Assembly: GCF_002026305.1 (NCBI RefSeq)
Contig: NZ_MVAB01000001.1
Coordinates: 1,532,001-1,596,000 of the forward strand
Source: Vagococcus martis
GTDB lineage: Bacteria > Bacillota > Bacilli > Lactobacillales > Vagococcaceae
DNA: 64,000 nucleotides
Direction of reading: 5' to 3'
Shown: piece after piece, positions 44,301-56,252 of the stretch
Position numbering within the stretch: the first letter of the stretch is position 1
Layout of the letters: every line of letters begins with the position of its first letter
The notes under the pieces: generated by a model
What the model saw: the letters and a program-made list of their open reading frames with translations, nothing else
Databases searched by the model: none
Told to the model about the DNA's origin: nothing
Translations under genes and position numbers: made by a program

Positions 44301-47300
44301 TTGGTTGGACACGTAGTGAAATACGGAAAACACCGAGAAAGACGTAGCTATTCTAGGATTAGTGAAGTACTAGAATTGCCAAACTTAATTGAAATTCAAA
44401 CTGATTCTTATAAGTGGTTTTTAGATGAAGGTTTGCGCGAAATGTTTGAGGACATTATGCCAATTACAGATTTTAGCGATAAATTATCATTAGAATTTGT
44501 CGATTATGAAATGAAAGAACCAAAGTATACAGTTGAGGAAGCTCGCGCACATGATGCTAACTACTCAGCTCCTATCCACGTAACATTACGATTGGATAAT
44601 CAAGTGACAGGAGAAATTAAGTCACAAGAAGTGTTCTTTGGAGATTTCCCACTAATGACAGAGATGGGAACATTTATTATCAATGGTGCTGAGCGTGTAG
44701 TGGTATCACAGTTAGTAAGATCACCCGGAGTTTATTTCAATGAGAAGAAAGAAAAAAATGGACATGAGGGATTTGGAACAACTGTTATTCCTAACCGTGG
44801 CGCATGGTTAGAGCTTGAAACAGACGCGAAAAACCTTTCTTATGCTCGTATTGATAGAACAAGAAAAATTCCTTTAACAGTATTAGTTAGAGCATTAGGA
44901 TTTGGTTCAGATACGACTATTACAGAAATCTTTGGTGAAAGCGAAAGTTTACAATTAACAATTGAAAAAGATATTCATAAAAATTCTAGCGATTCTCGTA
45001 CGGAAGAAGCGTTAAAAGATGTTTATGAAAGACTTCGTCCAGGCGAGCCAAAGACTGCTGAAAGTTCAAGAAACTTATTGAACTCTCGTTTCTTTGACCC
45101 AAAACGTTACGACTTAGCAGCAGTTGGTCGTTACAAAGTAAATAAAAAATTAAGCCTTAAAACACGTTTGTTAAACCAAACGTTAGCTGAAACATTAGTT
45201 GATCCTGAAACAGGAGAAATCCTTGTAGAAAAAGGAACAGTTATCACGCATACAGTGATGGATGAATTAGAAAAACATTTAGATAATGGTTTAAACAACG
45301 AAACATACTATCCAAGTGAAGATGGTGTGGTTACTGAACCAATGACTGTTCAAATCATTAAAGTTGTGTCACCAAAAGATCCTGAACGTGTTGTAAATGT
45401 GATTGGTAACGGTCAACTTGATGCAGATGTACGCACAATTCGTTCTGCTGATATTGTGGCAACAATCAGTTACTTCTTAAACTTAATGGAAGATATTGGA
45501 AAAGTAGATGATATTGACCATTTAGGAAACCGTCGTATTCGTTCGGTTGGTGAATTATTACAAAATCAATTCCGTATTGGGTTATCTCGTATGGAACGTG
45601 TGGTTCGTGAAAGAATGTCTATCCAAGACACTGAGACATTAACTCCGCAACAATTGATTAATATTCGTCCGGTTGTGGCATCTATGAAAGAATTCTTTGG
45701 TTCTTCTCAGTTATCACAATTCATGGATCAAACTAATCCATTAGGTGAGTTGACGCATAAACGTCGTCTATCAGCCTTAGGACCTGGCGGTTTAACACGT
45801 GATCGTGCTGGATATGAAGTACGTGACGTACATTACTCGCATTATGGTCGTATGTGTCCGATTGAAACACCTGAGGGACCAAACATCGGGTTAATCAATA
45901 GTTTGTCAAGTTATGCGAAAGTAAATAAATATGGTTTCATCGAAACACCATATCGTCGTGTTGATCGTGAAACAAGACGTGTTACAGAACATATTGATTA
46001 CTTAACAGCTGACGAGGAAGACCATTACATGGTAGCGCAAGCGAACTCTCCACTAAATGAAGATGGTACGTTTGCAGAAGACGTAGTTATGGCTCGTATT
46101 CAAAGTGAAAACTTAGAAGTGTCAGTTGATAAAGTTGACTACATGGACGTTTCACCTAAACAAGTAGTTGCGGTAGCGACAGCATGTATTCCTTTCTTGG
46201 AAAACGATGACTCTAACCGTGCGCTTATGGGAGCGAACATGCAACGTCAGGCAGTACCTTTGATTCAACCACGGTCTCCACTTGTAGGGACTGGTATGGA
46301 ATACAAAGCTGCACATGACTCAGGGGCAGCACTTTTATGTAAACATGATGGTGTCGTTGAATACGTTGATGCACGTGAAGTACGTGTTCGTCGTAATGAC
46401 GGTGCTTTAGATAAATATAATGTGATTAAATTCCATCGTTCAAATGCTGGTACAAGTTATAACCAACGCCCTATCGTTAGAAAAGGTGAAATCGTTGAAA
46501 AAGGCGATACATTAGCTGACGGTTCTTCTATGGAAGAAGGGGAAATGGCATTAGGACAAAACGTTTTAGTAGCATTCATGACTTGGGAAGGTTACAACTA
46601 TGAAGATGCGATTATTATGAGTCGCCGATTAGTTAAAGATGATGTGTACACATCTATTCATATTGAAGAATACGAATCAGAAGCACGTGACACAAAATTA
46701 GGACCTGAAGAAATTACTCGTGAGTTACCAAACGTTGGGGAAGATGCACTTAAAAACTTAGACGAGATGGGTATTATCCGTATCGGTGCTGAAGTAAAAG
46801 ATGGTGATTTACTTGTTGGTAAAGTCACTCCTAAAGGGGTAACAGAATTATCAGCAGAAGAACGCCTATTACATGCAATCTTCGGAGAAAAAGCGCGTGA
46901 AGTTCGTGACACATCTCTACGTGTTCCACATGGTGGAGGCGGTATTGTTCATGATGTTAAAATCTTTACTCGTGAAGGCGGAGATGAGTTATCTCCAGGT
47001 GTTAACATGTTAGTTCGTGTGTACATCGTTCAAAAACGTAAAATTCATGAAGGAGATAAAATGGCCGGTCGTCATGGTAATAAAGGGGTAGTATCTCGTA
47101 TTATGCCAGAAGAAGATATGCCATTCTTACCAGATGGTACACCAGTTGATATCATGTTAAACCCATTAGGGGTACCTTCTCGTATGAACATTGGACAAGT
47201 ATTAGAGTTGCATTTAGGTATGGCAGCTCGCTCATTAAACATCCATGTTGCAACACCAGTATTTGATGGGGCAAATGAAGAAGATGTATGGAGTACTGTT

Positions 47301-47876
47301 GAAGAAGCAGGACTTGCTCGTGACGCTAAGACTGTTCTTTATGACGGACGTACAGGTGAACCATTTGATAACCGTATTTCTGTAGGTGTAATGTACATGC
47401 TGAAACTTGCTCACATGGTTGATGATAAGTTACATGCTCGTTCTATTGGACCTTACTCACTAGTTACACAACAACCACTTGGTGGTAAAGCACAATTTGG
47501 TGGACAACGTTTTGGAGAGATGGAAGTTTGGGCTCTTGAAGCATACGGAGCTGCTTACACTTTACAAGAAATCTTGACTTATAAATCAGATGACGTTGTT
47601 GGTCGTGTGAAAACTTACGAATCTATCGTTAAAGGTGAACCAATTCAAAAACCAGGTGTTCCTGAATCATTCCGCGTACTTGTTAAAGAGTTACAAGCTT
47701 TAGGATTAGACATGCGAGTATTAGATGCAGACGATCAAGAGATTGAATTACGTGATATGGATGATGAGGACGATGATTTGATTACTGTTGATGCCTTAGC
47801 AAAATATGCTAAAGAGCAAGAAGAAAAAGCATTAGCAGAAAAATCGTTGAAAGATGCACAAGAAAACCAAGAATAA
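44301..47876 (+). CDS. rpoB: DNA-directed RNA polymerase subunit beta
   Basis: 1191 residues from TTG at 44301 ([18 protein letters not shown]). A longer frame starts at 44274, but AGAGGGGTGA just before the TTG and the family's usual start (AGHVVKYG) favour this one. The rifampicin-pocket region is intact: [47 protein letters not shown] and the C-terminal [22 protein letters not shown] are also present. With RpoC it forms the catalytic core of RNA polymerase. Codon use is typical of highly expressed genes here. Confidence 0.98.
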   Translation: MVGHVVKYGKHRERRSYSRISEVLELPNLIEIQTDSYKWFLDEGLREMFEDIMPITDFSDKLSLEFVDYEMKEPKYTVEEARAHDANYSAPIHVTLRLDNQVTGEIKSQEVFFGDFPLMTEMGTFIINGAERVVVSQLVRSPGVYFNEKKEKNGHEGFGTTVIPNRGAWLELETDAKNLSYARIDRTRKIPLTVLVRALGFGSDTTITEIFGESESLQLTIEKDIHKNSSDSRTEEALKDVYERLRPGEPKTAESSRNLLNSRFFDPKRYDLAAVGRYKVNKKLSLKTRLLNQTLAETLVDPETGEILVEKGTVITHTVMDELEKHLDNGLNNETYYPSEDGVVTEPMTVQIIKVVSPKDPERVVNVIGNGQLDADVRTIRSADIVATISYFLNLMEDIGKVDDIDHLGNRRIRSVGELLQNQFRIGLSRMERVVRERMSIQDTETLTPQQLINIRPVVASMKEFFGSSQLSQFMDQTNPLGELTHKRRLSALGPGGLTRDRAGYEVRDVHYSHYGRMCPIETPEGPNIGLINSLSSYAKVNKYGFIETPYRRVDRETRRVTEHIDYLTADEEDHYMVAQANSPLNEDGTFAEDVVMARIQSENLEVSVDKVDYMDVSPKQVVAVATACIPFLENDDSNRALMGANMQRQAVPLIQPRSPLVGTGMEYKAAHDSGAALLCKHDGVVEYVDAREVRVRRNDGALDKYNVIKFHRSNAGTSYNQRPIVRKGEIVEKGDTLADGSSMEEGEMALGQNVLVAFMTWEGYNYEDAIIMSRRLVKDDVYTSIHIEEYESEARDTKLGPEEITRELPNVGEDALKNLDEMGIIRIGAEVKDGDLLVGKVTPKGVTELSAEERLLHAIFGEKAREVRDTSLRVPHGGGGIVHDVKIFTREGGDELSPGVNMLVRVYIVQKRKIHEGDKMAGRHGNKGVVSRIMPEEDMPFLPDGTPVDIMLNPLGVPSRMNIGQVLELHLGMAARSLNIHVATPVFDGANEEDVWSTVEEAGLARDAKTVLYDGRTGEPFDNRISVGVMYMLKLAHMVDDKLHARSIGPYSLVTQQPLGGKAQFGGQRFGEMEVWALEAYGAAYTLQEILTYKSDDVVGRVKTYESIVKGEPIQKPGVPESFRVLVKELQALGLDMRVLDADDQEIELRDMDDEDDDLITVDALAKYAKEQEEKALAEKSLKDAQENQE

Positions 47877-47921
47877 TCCAGCTGAATTATTCTGACAGAC
47901 AAAGAAACGGAGGGACATCTT

Positions 47922-50900
47922 TTGATCGATGTAAATAAATTTGAAAGTATGCAAATTGGACTAGCTTCTTCTGAAAAAATTAGAAGCTGGTCATATGGTG
48001 AAGTGAAAAAACCAGAGACAATAAACTACCGTACTTTAAAACCAGAACGTGATGGTCTTTTCTGTGAGCGTATTTTCGGTCCTACTAAGGACTGGGAATG
48101 TGCTTGTGGTAAATATAAACGTATCCGTTATAAGGGAATCGTTTGTGACCGCTGTGGGGTTGAGGTAACACGTTCTAAAGTTCGTCGTGAACGTATGGGT
48201 CATATCGAACTTGCAGCTCCAGTAACACATATTTGGTATTTTAAAGGAATTCCTAGTCGTATGGGTCTTGTATTAGATATGAGTCCTAGAGCATTAGAAG
48301 AAATCATTTATTTTGCTTCTTATGTGGTAACAGATCCAGGTGATACTAACTTAGAATTAAAACAACTTCTAACTGAACGTGAATACCGTGAAAAACGTCA
48401 GCAATATGGCCAAGCATTTAAAGCTGGTATGGGTGCTGAAGCAATCAAACGTTTATTAGAACAAGTTGATTTAGAAAAAGAAGTCGCTGAATTAAAAGAA
48501 GAATTGAAAAAAGCGTCTGGACAAAAAAGAACGCGTGCTATTCGTCGTTTAGATATCTTAGAAGCATTCCGTACATCAGGAAATGATCCTGACTGGATGG
48601 TAATGGACGTTGTACCAATTATCCCACCAGATTTACGTCCGATGGTTCAATTAGAAGGTGGACGTTTTGCAACAAGTGATTTGAACGACTTATACCGTCG
48701 TGTTATTAATCGTAATAACCGTTTGAAACGTTTATTAGACTTAAATGCACCAGGAATTATCGTTCAAAATGAAAAACGTATGCTTCAAGAAGCGGTAGAT
48801 GCGTTAATTGATAATGGTCGTCGTGGCCGTCCAGTAACTGGACCCGGTAACCGTCCACTTAAATCGTTATCTCATATGTTGAAAGGGAAACAAGGTCGTT
48901 TCCGTCAAAACTTATTAGGTAAACGTGTTGACTACTCAGGCCGTTCAGTTATCGTTGTTGGACCTTTCTTAAAAATGTATCAATGTGGGTTGCCAAAAGA
49001 GATGGCAATTGAATTATTTAAACCATTTGTGATGCATGAATTAGTTAAGCGTGAAATTGCAAGCAACATTAAAAATGCAAAACGCCAAATCGAACGTCAA
49101 GAAGACGCTGTTTGGGATGTATTAGAAGATGTGATTAAAGAACATCCTGTATTACTTAACCGAGCACCTACTCTACATAGACTTGGTATCCAAGCGTTTG
49201 AGCCAGTTTTAGTTGAAGGACGCGCGATTCGTCTTCACCCATTAGTATGTGAGGCGTATAATGCCGATTTCGATGGGGACCAAATGGCGGTTCACGTTCC
49301 ATTAAACGAAGAAGCTCAAGCTGAAGCACGCATGTTAATGCTTGCTGCTCAAAATATCCTTAATCCAAAAGATGGTAAACCAGTTGTTACACCATCTCAA
49401 GATATGGTCCTTGGTAACTACTACTTAACAATGGAAGAACCAGGACAAATTGGTGAAGGAATGATTTTCCGTGACTTAGACGAAGTTGTTTTAGCATGGA
49501 GAAACGGTTGTGTCCACTTACATACTCGTATTGGTTTACAAACAAGCTCAATGCCTGAGAAACCATTTACAGAGTGGCAACGTGAACGCATTTTAACAAC
49601 AACTGTTGGTAAAGCAATCTTTAATGAGATTATGCCACCAGAATTCCCTTACTTAAATGAACCAACTGATTATAACTTGACAGTTCAAACACCTGATAAA
49701 TACTTTGTTGAAGCCGGAGCAGATATTCCTGCATTTATCAAAGAACAACCAGAAATTGGACCATTCAAGAAGAAAAATCTTGGTAATATTATCGCTGAAG
49801 TCTTCAAACGTTTCAAAATTACTGAAACATCTAAAATGTTAGATAGAATGAAAGACTTAGGTTACAAACATTCTACTTATGCAGGTATGACTGTAGGGAT
49901 TGCCGATATCGTTGTTTTACATGAAAAACAAGCAATGATTGAAGAAGCACATGATCAAGTAGAAAAAGTAACAAAACAATTCCGTCGTGGTTTAATAACA
50001 GATGACGAGCGTTATGAACGAGTTATTGGTATTTGGAATGCAACAAAAGATGCTATCCAAGAAAAACTGATGGAAAGTTTAGACGCACGTAACCCAATCT
50101 TCATGATGAGTGATTCTGGAGCTCGTGGTAACATCTCCAACTTTACTCAGTTAGCTGGTATGCGTGGACTTATGGCCGCTCCTAATGGTCGTATTATGGA
50201 GTTACCTATCGTATCTAACTTCCGTGAAGGGTTAACTGTCTTAGAAATGTTTATCTCGACTCACGGTGCTCGTAAAGGTATGACCGATACAGCCCTTAAG
50301 ACAGCCGATTCAGGTTACTTAACTCGTCGTTTAGTTGACGTGGCCCAAGATGTTATCATTCGTGAAACTGACTGTGGAACTGACCGTGGTTTAGATATTT
50401 CAGTGATGAAAGAAGGAAATGAAATCATTGAAACTCTTGAAGAGCGTATGTTAGGTCGTTACACACGTAAATCAGTGATTCATCCTGAAACTAAAGAAGT
50501 GATTGTTGGTGCTAATGAAATCATTACAGAAGACATTGCAAGACAAATTGTTGATGCAGGGATTGAACAAATTACGATTCGTTCAGTCTTCACATGTAAT
50601 ACAAAACATGGTGTATGTAAACATTGTTACGGACGTAACTTGGCGACTGGTTCTGAAGTTGAAGTTGGAGAAGCAGTTGGTACAATTGCTGCCCAATCAA
50701 TCGGTGAGCCTGGTACTCAGTTAACCATGCGTACATTCCATACGGGTGGGGTTGCCGGAGACGATATTACTCAAGGTTTACCTCGTATCCAAGAGATTTT
50801 TGAAGCACGTAATCCTAAAGGACAAGCTGTTATTTCTGAAGTAGCTGGTGAAGTCATCGAAATTACAGAAGATCAAGCAGATCGTACAAAAGAAGTAGTT

Positions 50901-51572
50901 GTAAAAGGAACAACAGATACAAGAACATATTCTGTGCCTTATACTTCTCGTATGAAAGTTGCTGAAGGTGATATTATTGACCGTGGTACTCCATTAACAG
51001 AAGGATCAATTGATCCAAAACAATTGTTAACTGTTAAAGATGTATTAGCTGTTGAAAATTATCTGCTTAAAGAAGTACAAAAAGTTTACCGTATGCAAGG
51101 GGTAGAAATTGGAGATAAACACGTTGAGGTTATGGTTCGTCAAATGTTACGTAAAGTAAGAGTTATGGATCCAGGTGATTCAGATATCTTACCAGGTACA
51201 CTAGTTGATATTAGTGAATTTAAAGACCGTAACTACAACACACTTGTTTCTGGAGGAACACCTGCAACTGGTCGTCCAGTCTTGTTAGGTATTACTAAAG
51301 CTTCACTTGAAACAAACAGCTTCTTATCTGCTGCATCATTCCAGGAAACAACTCGTGTGTTGACAGATGCTGCGATTAGAGGTAAAAAAGACCACTTACT
51401 TGGATTGAAAGAAAATGTTATCATTGGTAAAATCATTCCAGCTGGTACTGGTATGGCGAAATACCGTAACATGGAACCAAAAGAAGTGGGTGTAGCAAGT
51501 GAAAATGTGTATAGTATCAGTGATATTGAAGCACAAATGGCTGCTGCAGAAGCGTTAAAAAATCAAGAATAA
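47922..51572 (+). CDS. rpoC: DNA-directed RNA polymerase subunit beta prime
   Basis: 1216 residues from TTG 47922, with GGAGGGA upstream. The N-terminal zinc site is [23 protein letters not shown]. The catalytic magnesium triad is [12 protein letters not shown] near residue 450, and the bridge/trigger region [22 protein letters not shown] is intact. The second zinc site is [14 protein letters not shown]. It follows rpoB by 45 bases as in other Firmicutes. Confidence 0.98.
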   Translation: MIDVNKFESMQIGLASSEKIRSWSYGEVKKPETINYRTLKPERDGLFCERIFGPTKDWECACGKYKRIRYKGIVCDRCGVEVTRSKVRRERMGHIELAAPVTHIWYFKGIPSRMGLVLDMSPRALEEIIYFASYVVTDPGDTNLELKQLLTEREYREKRQQYGQAFKAGMGAEAIKRLLEQVDLEKEVAELKEELKKASGQKRTRAIRRLDILEAFRTSGNDPDWMVMDVVPIIPPDLRPMVQLEGGRFATSDLNDLYRRVINRNNRLKRLLDLNAPGIIVQNEKRMLQEAVDALIDNGRRGRPVTGPGNRPLKSLSHMLKGKQGRFRQNLLGKRVDYSGRSVIVVGPFLKMYQCGLPKEMAIELFKPFVMHELVKREIASNIKNAKRQIERQEDAVWDVLEDVIKEHPVLLNRAPTLHRLGIQAFEPVLVEGRAIRLHPLVCEAYNADFDGDQMAVHVPLNEEAQAEARMLMLAAQNILNPKDGKPVVTPSQDMVLGNYYLTMEEPGQIGEGMIFRDLDEVVLAWRNGCVHLHTRIGLQTSSMPEKPFTEWQRERILTTTVGKAIFNEIMPPEFPYLNEPTDYNLTVQTPDKYFVEAGADIPAFIKEQPEIGPFKKKNLGNIIAEVFKRFKITETSKMLDRMKDLGYKHSTYAGMTVGIADIVVLHEKQAMIEEAHDQVEKVTKQFRRGLITDDERYERVIGIWNATKDAIQEKLMESLDARNPIFMMSDSGARGNISNFTQLAGMRGLMAAPNGRIMELPIVSNFREGLTVLEMFISTHGARKGMTDTALKTADSGYLTRRLVDVAQDVIIRETDCGTDRGLDISVMKEGNEIIETLEERMLGRYTRKSVIHPETKEVIVGANEIITEDIARQIVDAGIEQITIRSVFTCNTKHGVCKHCYGRNLATGSEVEVGEAVGTIAAQSIGEPGTQLTMRTFHTGGVAGDDITQGLPRIQEIFEARNPKGQAVISEVAGEVIEITEDQADRTKEVVVKGTTDTRTYSVPYTSRMKVAEGDIIDRGTPLTEGSIDPKQLLTVKDVLAVENYLLKEVQKVYRMQGVEIGDKHVEVMVRQMLRKVRVMDPGDSDILPGTLVDISEFKDRNYNTLVSGGTPATGRPVLLGITKASLETNSFLSAASFQETTRVLTDAAIRGKKDHLLGLKENVIIGKIIPAGTGMAKYRNMEPKEVGVASENVYSISDIEAQMAAAEALKNQE

Positions 51573-51580
51573 AATGTATT

Positions 51581-51616
51581 ACTAGCATGAGTCAGATTAG
51601 ACTTGTGCTAGTTTTT
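51581..51616 (+). terminator. Terminator of the rpoBC operon
   Basis: ACTAGCATGAGTC and GACTTGTGCTAGT (one wobble) form a long stem around AGATTA, followed by TTTTT. It starts eight bases after the rpoC stop codon. Confidence 0.9.
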
Positions 51617-51627
51617 AGTACGCCGAT

Positions 51628-52677
51628 TGTAAAATTAAGCTAGACAACTAAAAAATCATTTGTGATACACTCAAATTGTATTTCCAACCAAAGAAAACAA
51701 GGAGAGTGATCACAAATGACCTATACACATCTTACTACAGACGAGCTAGTTTTGATAGAAGCTTATTACCATCAAAATAAAAAAGGAACATACGTTGCGA
51801 AACAATTGAAACGAGCAAAACAGACTATCTATAATGTTTACAAAGCTTTTGATGAGGGATTATCTGCACTAGATTACTATAAAAGATACAAAAATAATAA
51901 AAAGAATTGTGGCAGGCGTCCTATTTCTTTATCTGATAATGAAACAGAATACATTCAAAAGAAGGTTGTTCAAGGATGGACTCCAGATGTCATTATTGGT
52001 CGTGCTGAGTTTCCTATCTCATGTTCTATCAGTACTCTTTATAGATTATTTAAGCAAGGACTGTTTGATTTGACCGCATTACCTATGAAAGGTAAAAGGA
52101 AAGCGAATGGTTATAAAGAAAAAAGAGATAAACAAGCCTTTAAAAGAACCATCCATCAACGTAATAAGGACTATCAACTCTTTAATAATGAATTTGGTCA
52201 CCTTGAAGGTGACACAATTGTTGGAAAAGATCATAAAAGTGCTGTTATCACACTCGTTGAAAGACTATCGAAAGTGATTATTACGTTAAAACCAATAGGC
52301 AGACGAGCAATAGATATCGAAAATAGTTTAAATAATTGGTTTAAAAAGTTTCCATGCCATCTATTTAAATCAATCACATTCGATTGTGGTAAAGAATTTT
52401 CTAATTGGAAATCAATCAGCAATCTAAATGATATTGATATTTATTTTGCCGATCCAGGAACACCATCACAACGTGGCTTAAATGAAAACTCTAATGGGTT
52501 ATTACGTAAAGATGGATTACCTAAACAAATGGATTTCAACAAAGTTGAGGAATCTTTTATCCAATCTATCGCTTCTAAAAGAAATAATATTCCTAGAAAA
52601 TCATTAAACTATAAAACACCATTGGAAGTATTTTTGAGTTATGTAGACAACGATATTTTGTCTAGCTTAATTTGACA
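51628..52677. mobile_element. Second IS30-family insertion sequence, complete
   Basis: Ends TGTAAAATTAAGCTAGACAA (51628) and, on the minus strand from 52677, TGTCAAATTAAGCTAGACAA are near-perfect inverted repeats around one intact transposase gene. It inserted about a dozen bases after the rpoBC terminator hairpin, in keeping with IS30-family preference for palindromic targets. It differs from the element at 18711. Confidence 0.92.
51716..52675 (+). CDS. IS30 family transposase
   Basis: 319 residues. The N-terminal helix-turn-helix reads LTTDELVLIEAYYHQ, then VAKQLKRAKQTIYNVYKAF. The DDE core has GHLEGDTIVGK (D), SITFDCGKEFSNW (D) and SQRGLNENSNGLLRK (E). GGAGAG precedes the ATG. It is intact. 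It is a distinct subgroup from the 18802 transposase, with no close sequence similarity outside the motifs. The gene reaches into the right inverted repeat. Confidence 0.95.
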   Translation: MTYTHLTTDELVLIEAYYHQNKKGTYVAKQLKRAKQTIYNVYKAFDEGLSALDYYKRYKNNKKNCGRRPISLSDNETEYIQKKVVQGWTPDVIIGRAEFPISCSISTLYRLFKQGLFDLTALPMKGKRKANGYKEKRDKQAFKRTIHQRNKDYQLFNNEFGHLEGDTIVGKDHKSAVITLVERLSKVIITLKPIGRRAIDIENSLNNWFKKFPCHLFKSITFDCGKEFSNWKSISNLNDIDIYFADPGTPSQRGLNENSNGLLRKDGLPKQMDFNKVEESFIQSIASKRNNIPRKSLNYKTPLEVFLSYVDNDILSSLI

Positions 52678-52743
52678 AATGAAAGTATAAAATTCTTTTA
52701 AAAGAAAAATTAAAAAAGATTAACTTATCTTAGGGAGATGTTC

Positions 52744-53421
52744 ATGAAATGTATATTAATAATTGAAGATGATAGTGAAATTAATCAACTATTACAAGAG
52801 TTGTTGACAAGTAACTATGAAGTAGAAGTAGCTTTCTCTGGAACAGAAGGTCTATTATTATTAGAAATAAAACAAATAGATTTAGTTATATTAGATATGA
52901 TGTTGCCAGGTATGAATGGTGAAGATGTATTAAAAAAAATTAGAATAAATAATCAAGTTCCAGTTATTGTTCTAACAGCTTTGAATGACAAAAAATTAAT
53001 TAGTGAGACATTACTCAATGGAGCAGATGATTATTTAACGAAGCCATTTGATGTGGATGAATTACTAGCTAGAGTTAATGTCCAGTTAAGAAAGAGTACT
53101 CAGACAATTATGGATAATAGTAAAAATATTTTCTATAAAAATATTGAGTTAGATGTAGACTCTTTTAAATTGAAGAGTAACGATAAACAGATTGATTTAT
53201 CAAGAAAAGAAGCTGAAATATTAAAGTTGTTGTTTTTATTTCCAAATAAGGTTTATACAAAAGAGGATATTTATAATACAGTTTGGGATGAATTATACTT
53301 TGGTGATGAGAATACGATAAACGTGCATATTAGTAATTTACGAAAGAAAATAGCAAAATTGGATGCTGATAATACATACATTGACACAGTTTGGGGAATC
53401 GGTATAAAATTAGCGGATTAA
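52744..53421 (+). CDS. OmpR/PhoB family response regulator
   Basis: About 225 residues. The receiver domain (1-115) has ILIIEDDSE acidic pocket residues, the phosphoacceptor Asp in DLVILDMMLPGMNGEDV, VLTA with the switch Thr, and the KPF lysine. The winged-helix domain (about 130-225) ends with INVHISNLRKKIAKL and VWGIGIKLAD. ATG 52738 lies inside the AGGGAG ribosome binding site, so ATG 52744 is preferred. It pairs with the kinase gene 10 bases downstream. The IS30 element lies just upstream and may have displaced or supplied regulatory sequence. Confidence 0.93.
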   Translation: MKCILIIEDDSEINQLLQELLTSNYEVEVAFSGTEGLLLLEIKQIDLVILDMMLPGMNGEDVLKKIRINNQVPVIVLTALNDKKLISETLLNGADDYLTKPFDVDELLARVNVQLRKSTQTIMDNSKNIFYKNIELDVDSFKLKSNDKQIDLSRKEAEILKLLFLFPNKVYTKEDIYNTVWDELYFGDENTINVHISNLRKKIAKLDADNTYIDTVWGIGIKLAD

Positions 53422-53431
53422 GGAGAAGGAA

Positions 53432-54328
53432 ATGATTTATGTTTTTATCTTAATAACTATAGTGATATTGGGATATTTAGTTTACATTCATGTCATATTA
53501 TCAAGACTTACAAAACGTTTAAAATATATTAATTCTATCCAAACCAATTTGATTATTGAATTACCAACTAAAAACTCAGTATTTTTACGATTAATTACAC
53601 AAATAAATAAAATGATTGAACAAAATAAACAGAATCACCAACAGCTTGTAGAAATTCAAACTCAATTTGATATGGCTATCAACAATATTTCCCATGATAT
53701 AAGAACTCCTTTAACTGTAGCTAGTGGTTATACCCAAATTTTAGTGAAACAAGTAGATACCAAACAGAAGAATTTGGTAAAAAAGATTTCTACAAATTTA
53801 ACTGATGTTGAAAAAAAGTTAGATGATTTACTGACATATAATCGTTTGATGGAAGATAGAGTTGAAGTTGAATTAGAGTCTGTTAACGTGTCTTCTTTAA
53901 TAGAATCAAAGATAGTTACTTATTATGAAGCTTTTAAAAAGAAACAAATCGAATTAGATATTATAATCGAAAAAAATGTACATATGATTAGTGATAAAGA
54001 CATACTTAGTCGTATTATAGACAATGCACTTGGCAATATATTAAATCATGGAATAGATAAGGGAACAGTTAATTTATCAAAGAATGGACAGGTTGTTAAT
54101 CTAGTATTTTTTAATCATACTGATCAAGTTATTTCAAATTATGAGAAGTTGTTTGAACGATTTTATACTGAAGATTTATCAAGAGTTAATAAGAATTCAG
54201 GTTTGGGTTTATATATCATTAAAGAACTATCAACTCTTCTTGGAGGAACAACTGAAGTTAGTGGAAATAAAGAGTACTTTGAATTGTTAATAAGTTTACC
54301 ATCTCATAAAAAAACATCTCTTTCCTAG
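53432..54328 (+). CDS. Sensor histidine kinase, single TM
   Basis: 298 residues. One N-terminal TM helix (about 2-22), no extracellular sensing domain, then a short linker. The H box is AINNISHDIRTPLTVASGY with His near residue 90, the N box is IIDNALGNILNHG near 192, and the G box is NSGLGLYIIKEL near 255. Kinases without a sensor domain next to an ABC transporter often use the transporter or a membrane cue as sensor, as in lantibiotic and bacitracin modules. GGAGAAGG precedes the ATG. Confidence 0.92.
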   Translation: MIYVFILITIVILGYLVYIHVILSRLTKRLKYINSIQTNLIIELPTKNSVFLRLITQINKMIEQNKQNHQQLVEIQTQFDMAINNISHDIRTPLTVASGYTQILVKQVDTKQKNLVKKISTNLTDVEKKLDDLLTYNRLMEDRVEVELESVNVSSLIESKIVTYYEAFKKKQIELDIIIEKNVHMISDKDILSRIIDNALGNILNHGIDKGTVNLSKNGQVVNLVFFNHTDQVISNYEKLFERFYTEDLSRVNKNSGLGLYIIKELSTLLGGTTEVSGNKEYFELLISLPSHKKTSLS

Positions 54329-54346
54329 TTGAAAAGAGATGTTTTT
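54310..54346. terminator. Bidirectional terminator between kinase and ABC permease genes
   Basis: AAAAACATCTCTTT pairs with AAAGAGATGTTTTT in a perfect 14-bp stem, giving T-rich tails on both strands between convergent operons. Confidence 0.9.
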
Positions 54347-54348
54347 AG

Positions 54349-55134
54349 TTATAGTTCACTTTTATTGAATTGATAAATAGTTAACATAAGAAAAACCAAA
54401 ATCGTACTAAGAGCTACCAAAATACTCTGATAAAGTTCATTAGACCTACTTAAGATAAATTCAGTATCTCCTAAAATATTTTGGAAGTCGAAGAGACTGA
54501 CCCATTCGGCATTTTGGAACATAAAACTTAAAAGAGTTAAGATAATTGGTAGTATAATGGCTGTTAGAATCGATAACACATTATTTTTTGTTAAATATGT
54601 GACAAAACAACTGATAGTTAAAATAGTCATTATCATGATGAATTGAACACTAGCTGTCATGATCCAATTAAGTAGTTGTTTTTGATTAAAACCACTTCCT
54701 ACACCATAAAAAAGAGTACCCGTTAAAAATGAAGCCATATAAATATAGAAAACTTGTAATAAAATCATAATAGCAAATGATATGTATTGAGATAAAAAGT
54801 ATTTTGTTCTAGATACACCTACTGTTAAAATATTCTTGTATGTTTTCTTTGAAAAGTCATGACCAACAATAATCACTAACATTGGTAGCATGGCATATAA
54901 AAACATCGTCATCATGGATGTCACTGCTTGTACAGATATAATGCCGGTCCATTCCATAGCATATTGAGATTGAGAGGTTGTTTCTTGCGCAGCATCTCCA
55001 AGGTTCACACCTACTTGTCCAACGCTTTGACTGGCAATTGAAATAAATATAAAACCTATAATGAATAACTGTGACAACCAAAATCCTTTTGTCTTAAATA
55101 ATCGATAGAAATCTGCTCTAAATGTTGCAATCAT
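54349..55134 (-). CDS. ABC transporter permease (ABC-2 type)
   Basis: 261 residues with six predicted helices: GFWLSQLFIIGFIFISIAS, SMMTMFLYAMLPMLVIIV, FAIMILLQVFYIYMASF, SVQFIMIMTILTISCFVTY, ILTAIILPIILTLLSFMF, and the end ILVFLMLTIYQF. A DFSKKTYKNILTVGVSRTKYF loop follows helix 2, typical of ABC-2 permeases that export antibiotics or remove peptides. It abuts the ATPase gene with no gap and is convergent with the two-component genes. Confidence 0.85.
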   Translation of the reverse strand: MIATFRADFYRLFKTKGFWLSQLFIIGFIFISIASQSVGQVGVNLGDAAQETTSQSQYAMEWTGIISVQAVTSMMTMFLYAMLPMLVIIVGHDFSKKTYKNILTVGVSRTKYFLSQYISFAIMILLQVFYIYMASFLTGTLFYGVGSGFNQKQLLNWIMTASVQFIMIMTILTISCFVTYLTKNNVLSILTAIILPIILTLLSFMFQNAEWVSLFDFQNILGDTEFILSRSNELYQSILVALSTILVFLMLTIYQFNKSEL

Positions 55135-56067
55135 CTATTTGTCCTCCTTATTTGTTGAAACTGTACCATCCACTAAAGATTTAAAGTGATTTTCTAAATC
55201 AATTCCTGTTTTATAAATTCCATTAATCGCTATTTTTTCATTCATTAAAATTTGAATTAACTCTGATACACCGACTTCAGGTTCATAAATATTGATCTCT
55301 GAAGATGAAATGATTTTAAAATTATGTATTGAGTGCTCGTGTAATATTGGTGTCACCTTTGCTGTATCTGTTACTTGTAGTGTTATCATTGTTTGAGACA
55401 TTTTCTCAAATTCCTCTTTAGTAATCTCTTCTACCAAAGTACCATTATTTAATATACCAAATCTGTTAGCCACATGATAAAGCTCGGTAAGAATATGACT
55501 TGATATAAGGATAGTGATGTTTAATTCGGTATTTAATTTTTTTAGTAATTCTCTAAATTCAACGATAGCTATTGGGTCAAGGCCGTTAATAGGCTCGTCT
55601 AAAATTAAAAAGTCTGGCTTACTTAATAGCGCAATGGCTATGCCTAATTTTTGTTTCATACCAAGAGAAAAGTGTTTAAATTTTTTCTTACCAACATCAG
55701 ATAAGTCAACTAATTTTAAAGTATCCTCTATATCTTTTTCATCAACAACTCCTCGTAATTTACTATAATAAATTAGATTTTCTTTAGCACTGAGGTTATC
55801 ATATGCAACAGGTGTTTCAATAACACTCCCTGTGCGTTTTAAAGAGTGAATAAAATCTTTATGTGTATGTGATCCAAATAATTGAATCGTTCCAGAGCTT
55901 TGTTTTGATAGGCTAGTAATAATTTTTAGTAGTGTGGTTTTACCTGCACCATTTTTTCCTATTAGGCCGTAGATATCTCCTTTTTTGATAGTTAAGTCTA
56001 TATCATGTAGTACATTATATTGTTTAAATGATTTTGAAATATTTTTTAATTCTAGAATATTTTCCAT
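55135..56067 (-). CDS. ABC transporter ATP-binding protein
   Basis: 310 residues. Walker A IGKNGAGKTTLLK near residue 38, signature HFSLGMKQKLGIA near 135, Walker B FLILDEPINGLDP near 155, and switch SSHILTELYHVA. A C-terminal accessory domain (about 215-300) follows. It is closest in pattern to the BcrA/lantibiotic-immunity (LanF-like) group, so export or removal of an antimicrobial peptide is plausible, under control of the adjacent two-component system. This is inferred from context. Confidence 0.9.
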   Translation of the reverse strand: MENILELKNISKSFKQYNVLHDIDLTIKKGDIYGLIGKNGAGKTTLLKIITSLSKQSSGTIQLFGSHTHKDFIHSLKRTGSVIETPVAYDNLSAKENLIYYSKLRGVVDEKDIEDTLKLVDLSDVGKKKFKHFSLGMKQKLGIAIALLSKPDFLILDEPINGLDPIAIVEFRELLKKLNTELNITILISSHILTELYHVANRFGILNNGTLVEEITKEEFEKMSQTMITLQVTDTAKVTPILHEHSIHNFKIISSSEINIYEPEVGVSELIQILMNEKIAINGIYKTGIDLENHFKSLVDGTVSTNKEDK

Positions 56068-56252
56068 GTTACGTGTCTCCTTTGTTTTTATTTATACGTT
56101 TAATATACTGTGTATTAATAAACGAAATCTTAAGTTAATTATTAATTAATTCTTAATTGTTTTAATTTACAATAGGCCTCAATTAAAAAAACATCAAATA
56201 TGCAAAATCATGTTAAACTTAATCTAACAAAATAAAAATAGAGGTGAGTATG
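56068..56252. promoter_or_regulatory. Divergent intergenic region with TTAATT repeats
   Basis: Near 56135-56160 the sequence holds repeated TTAATT units (AAGTTAATTATTAATTAATTCTTAATTG), which could be response-regulator or RNA-polymerase sites for the divergent ABC ATPase gene and lipoprotein gene. No single promoter stands out. Confidence 0.35.
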
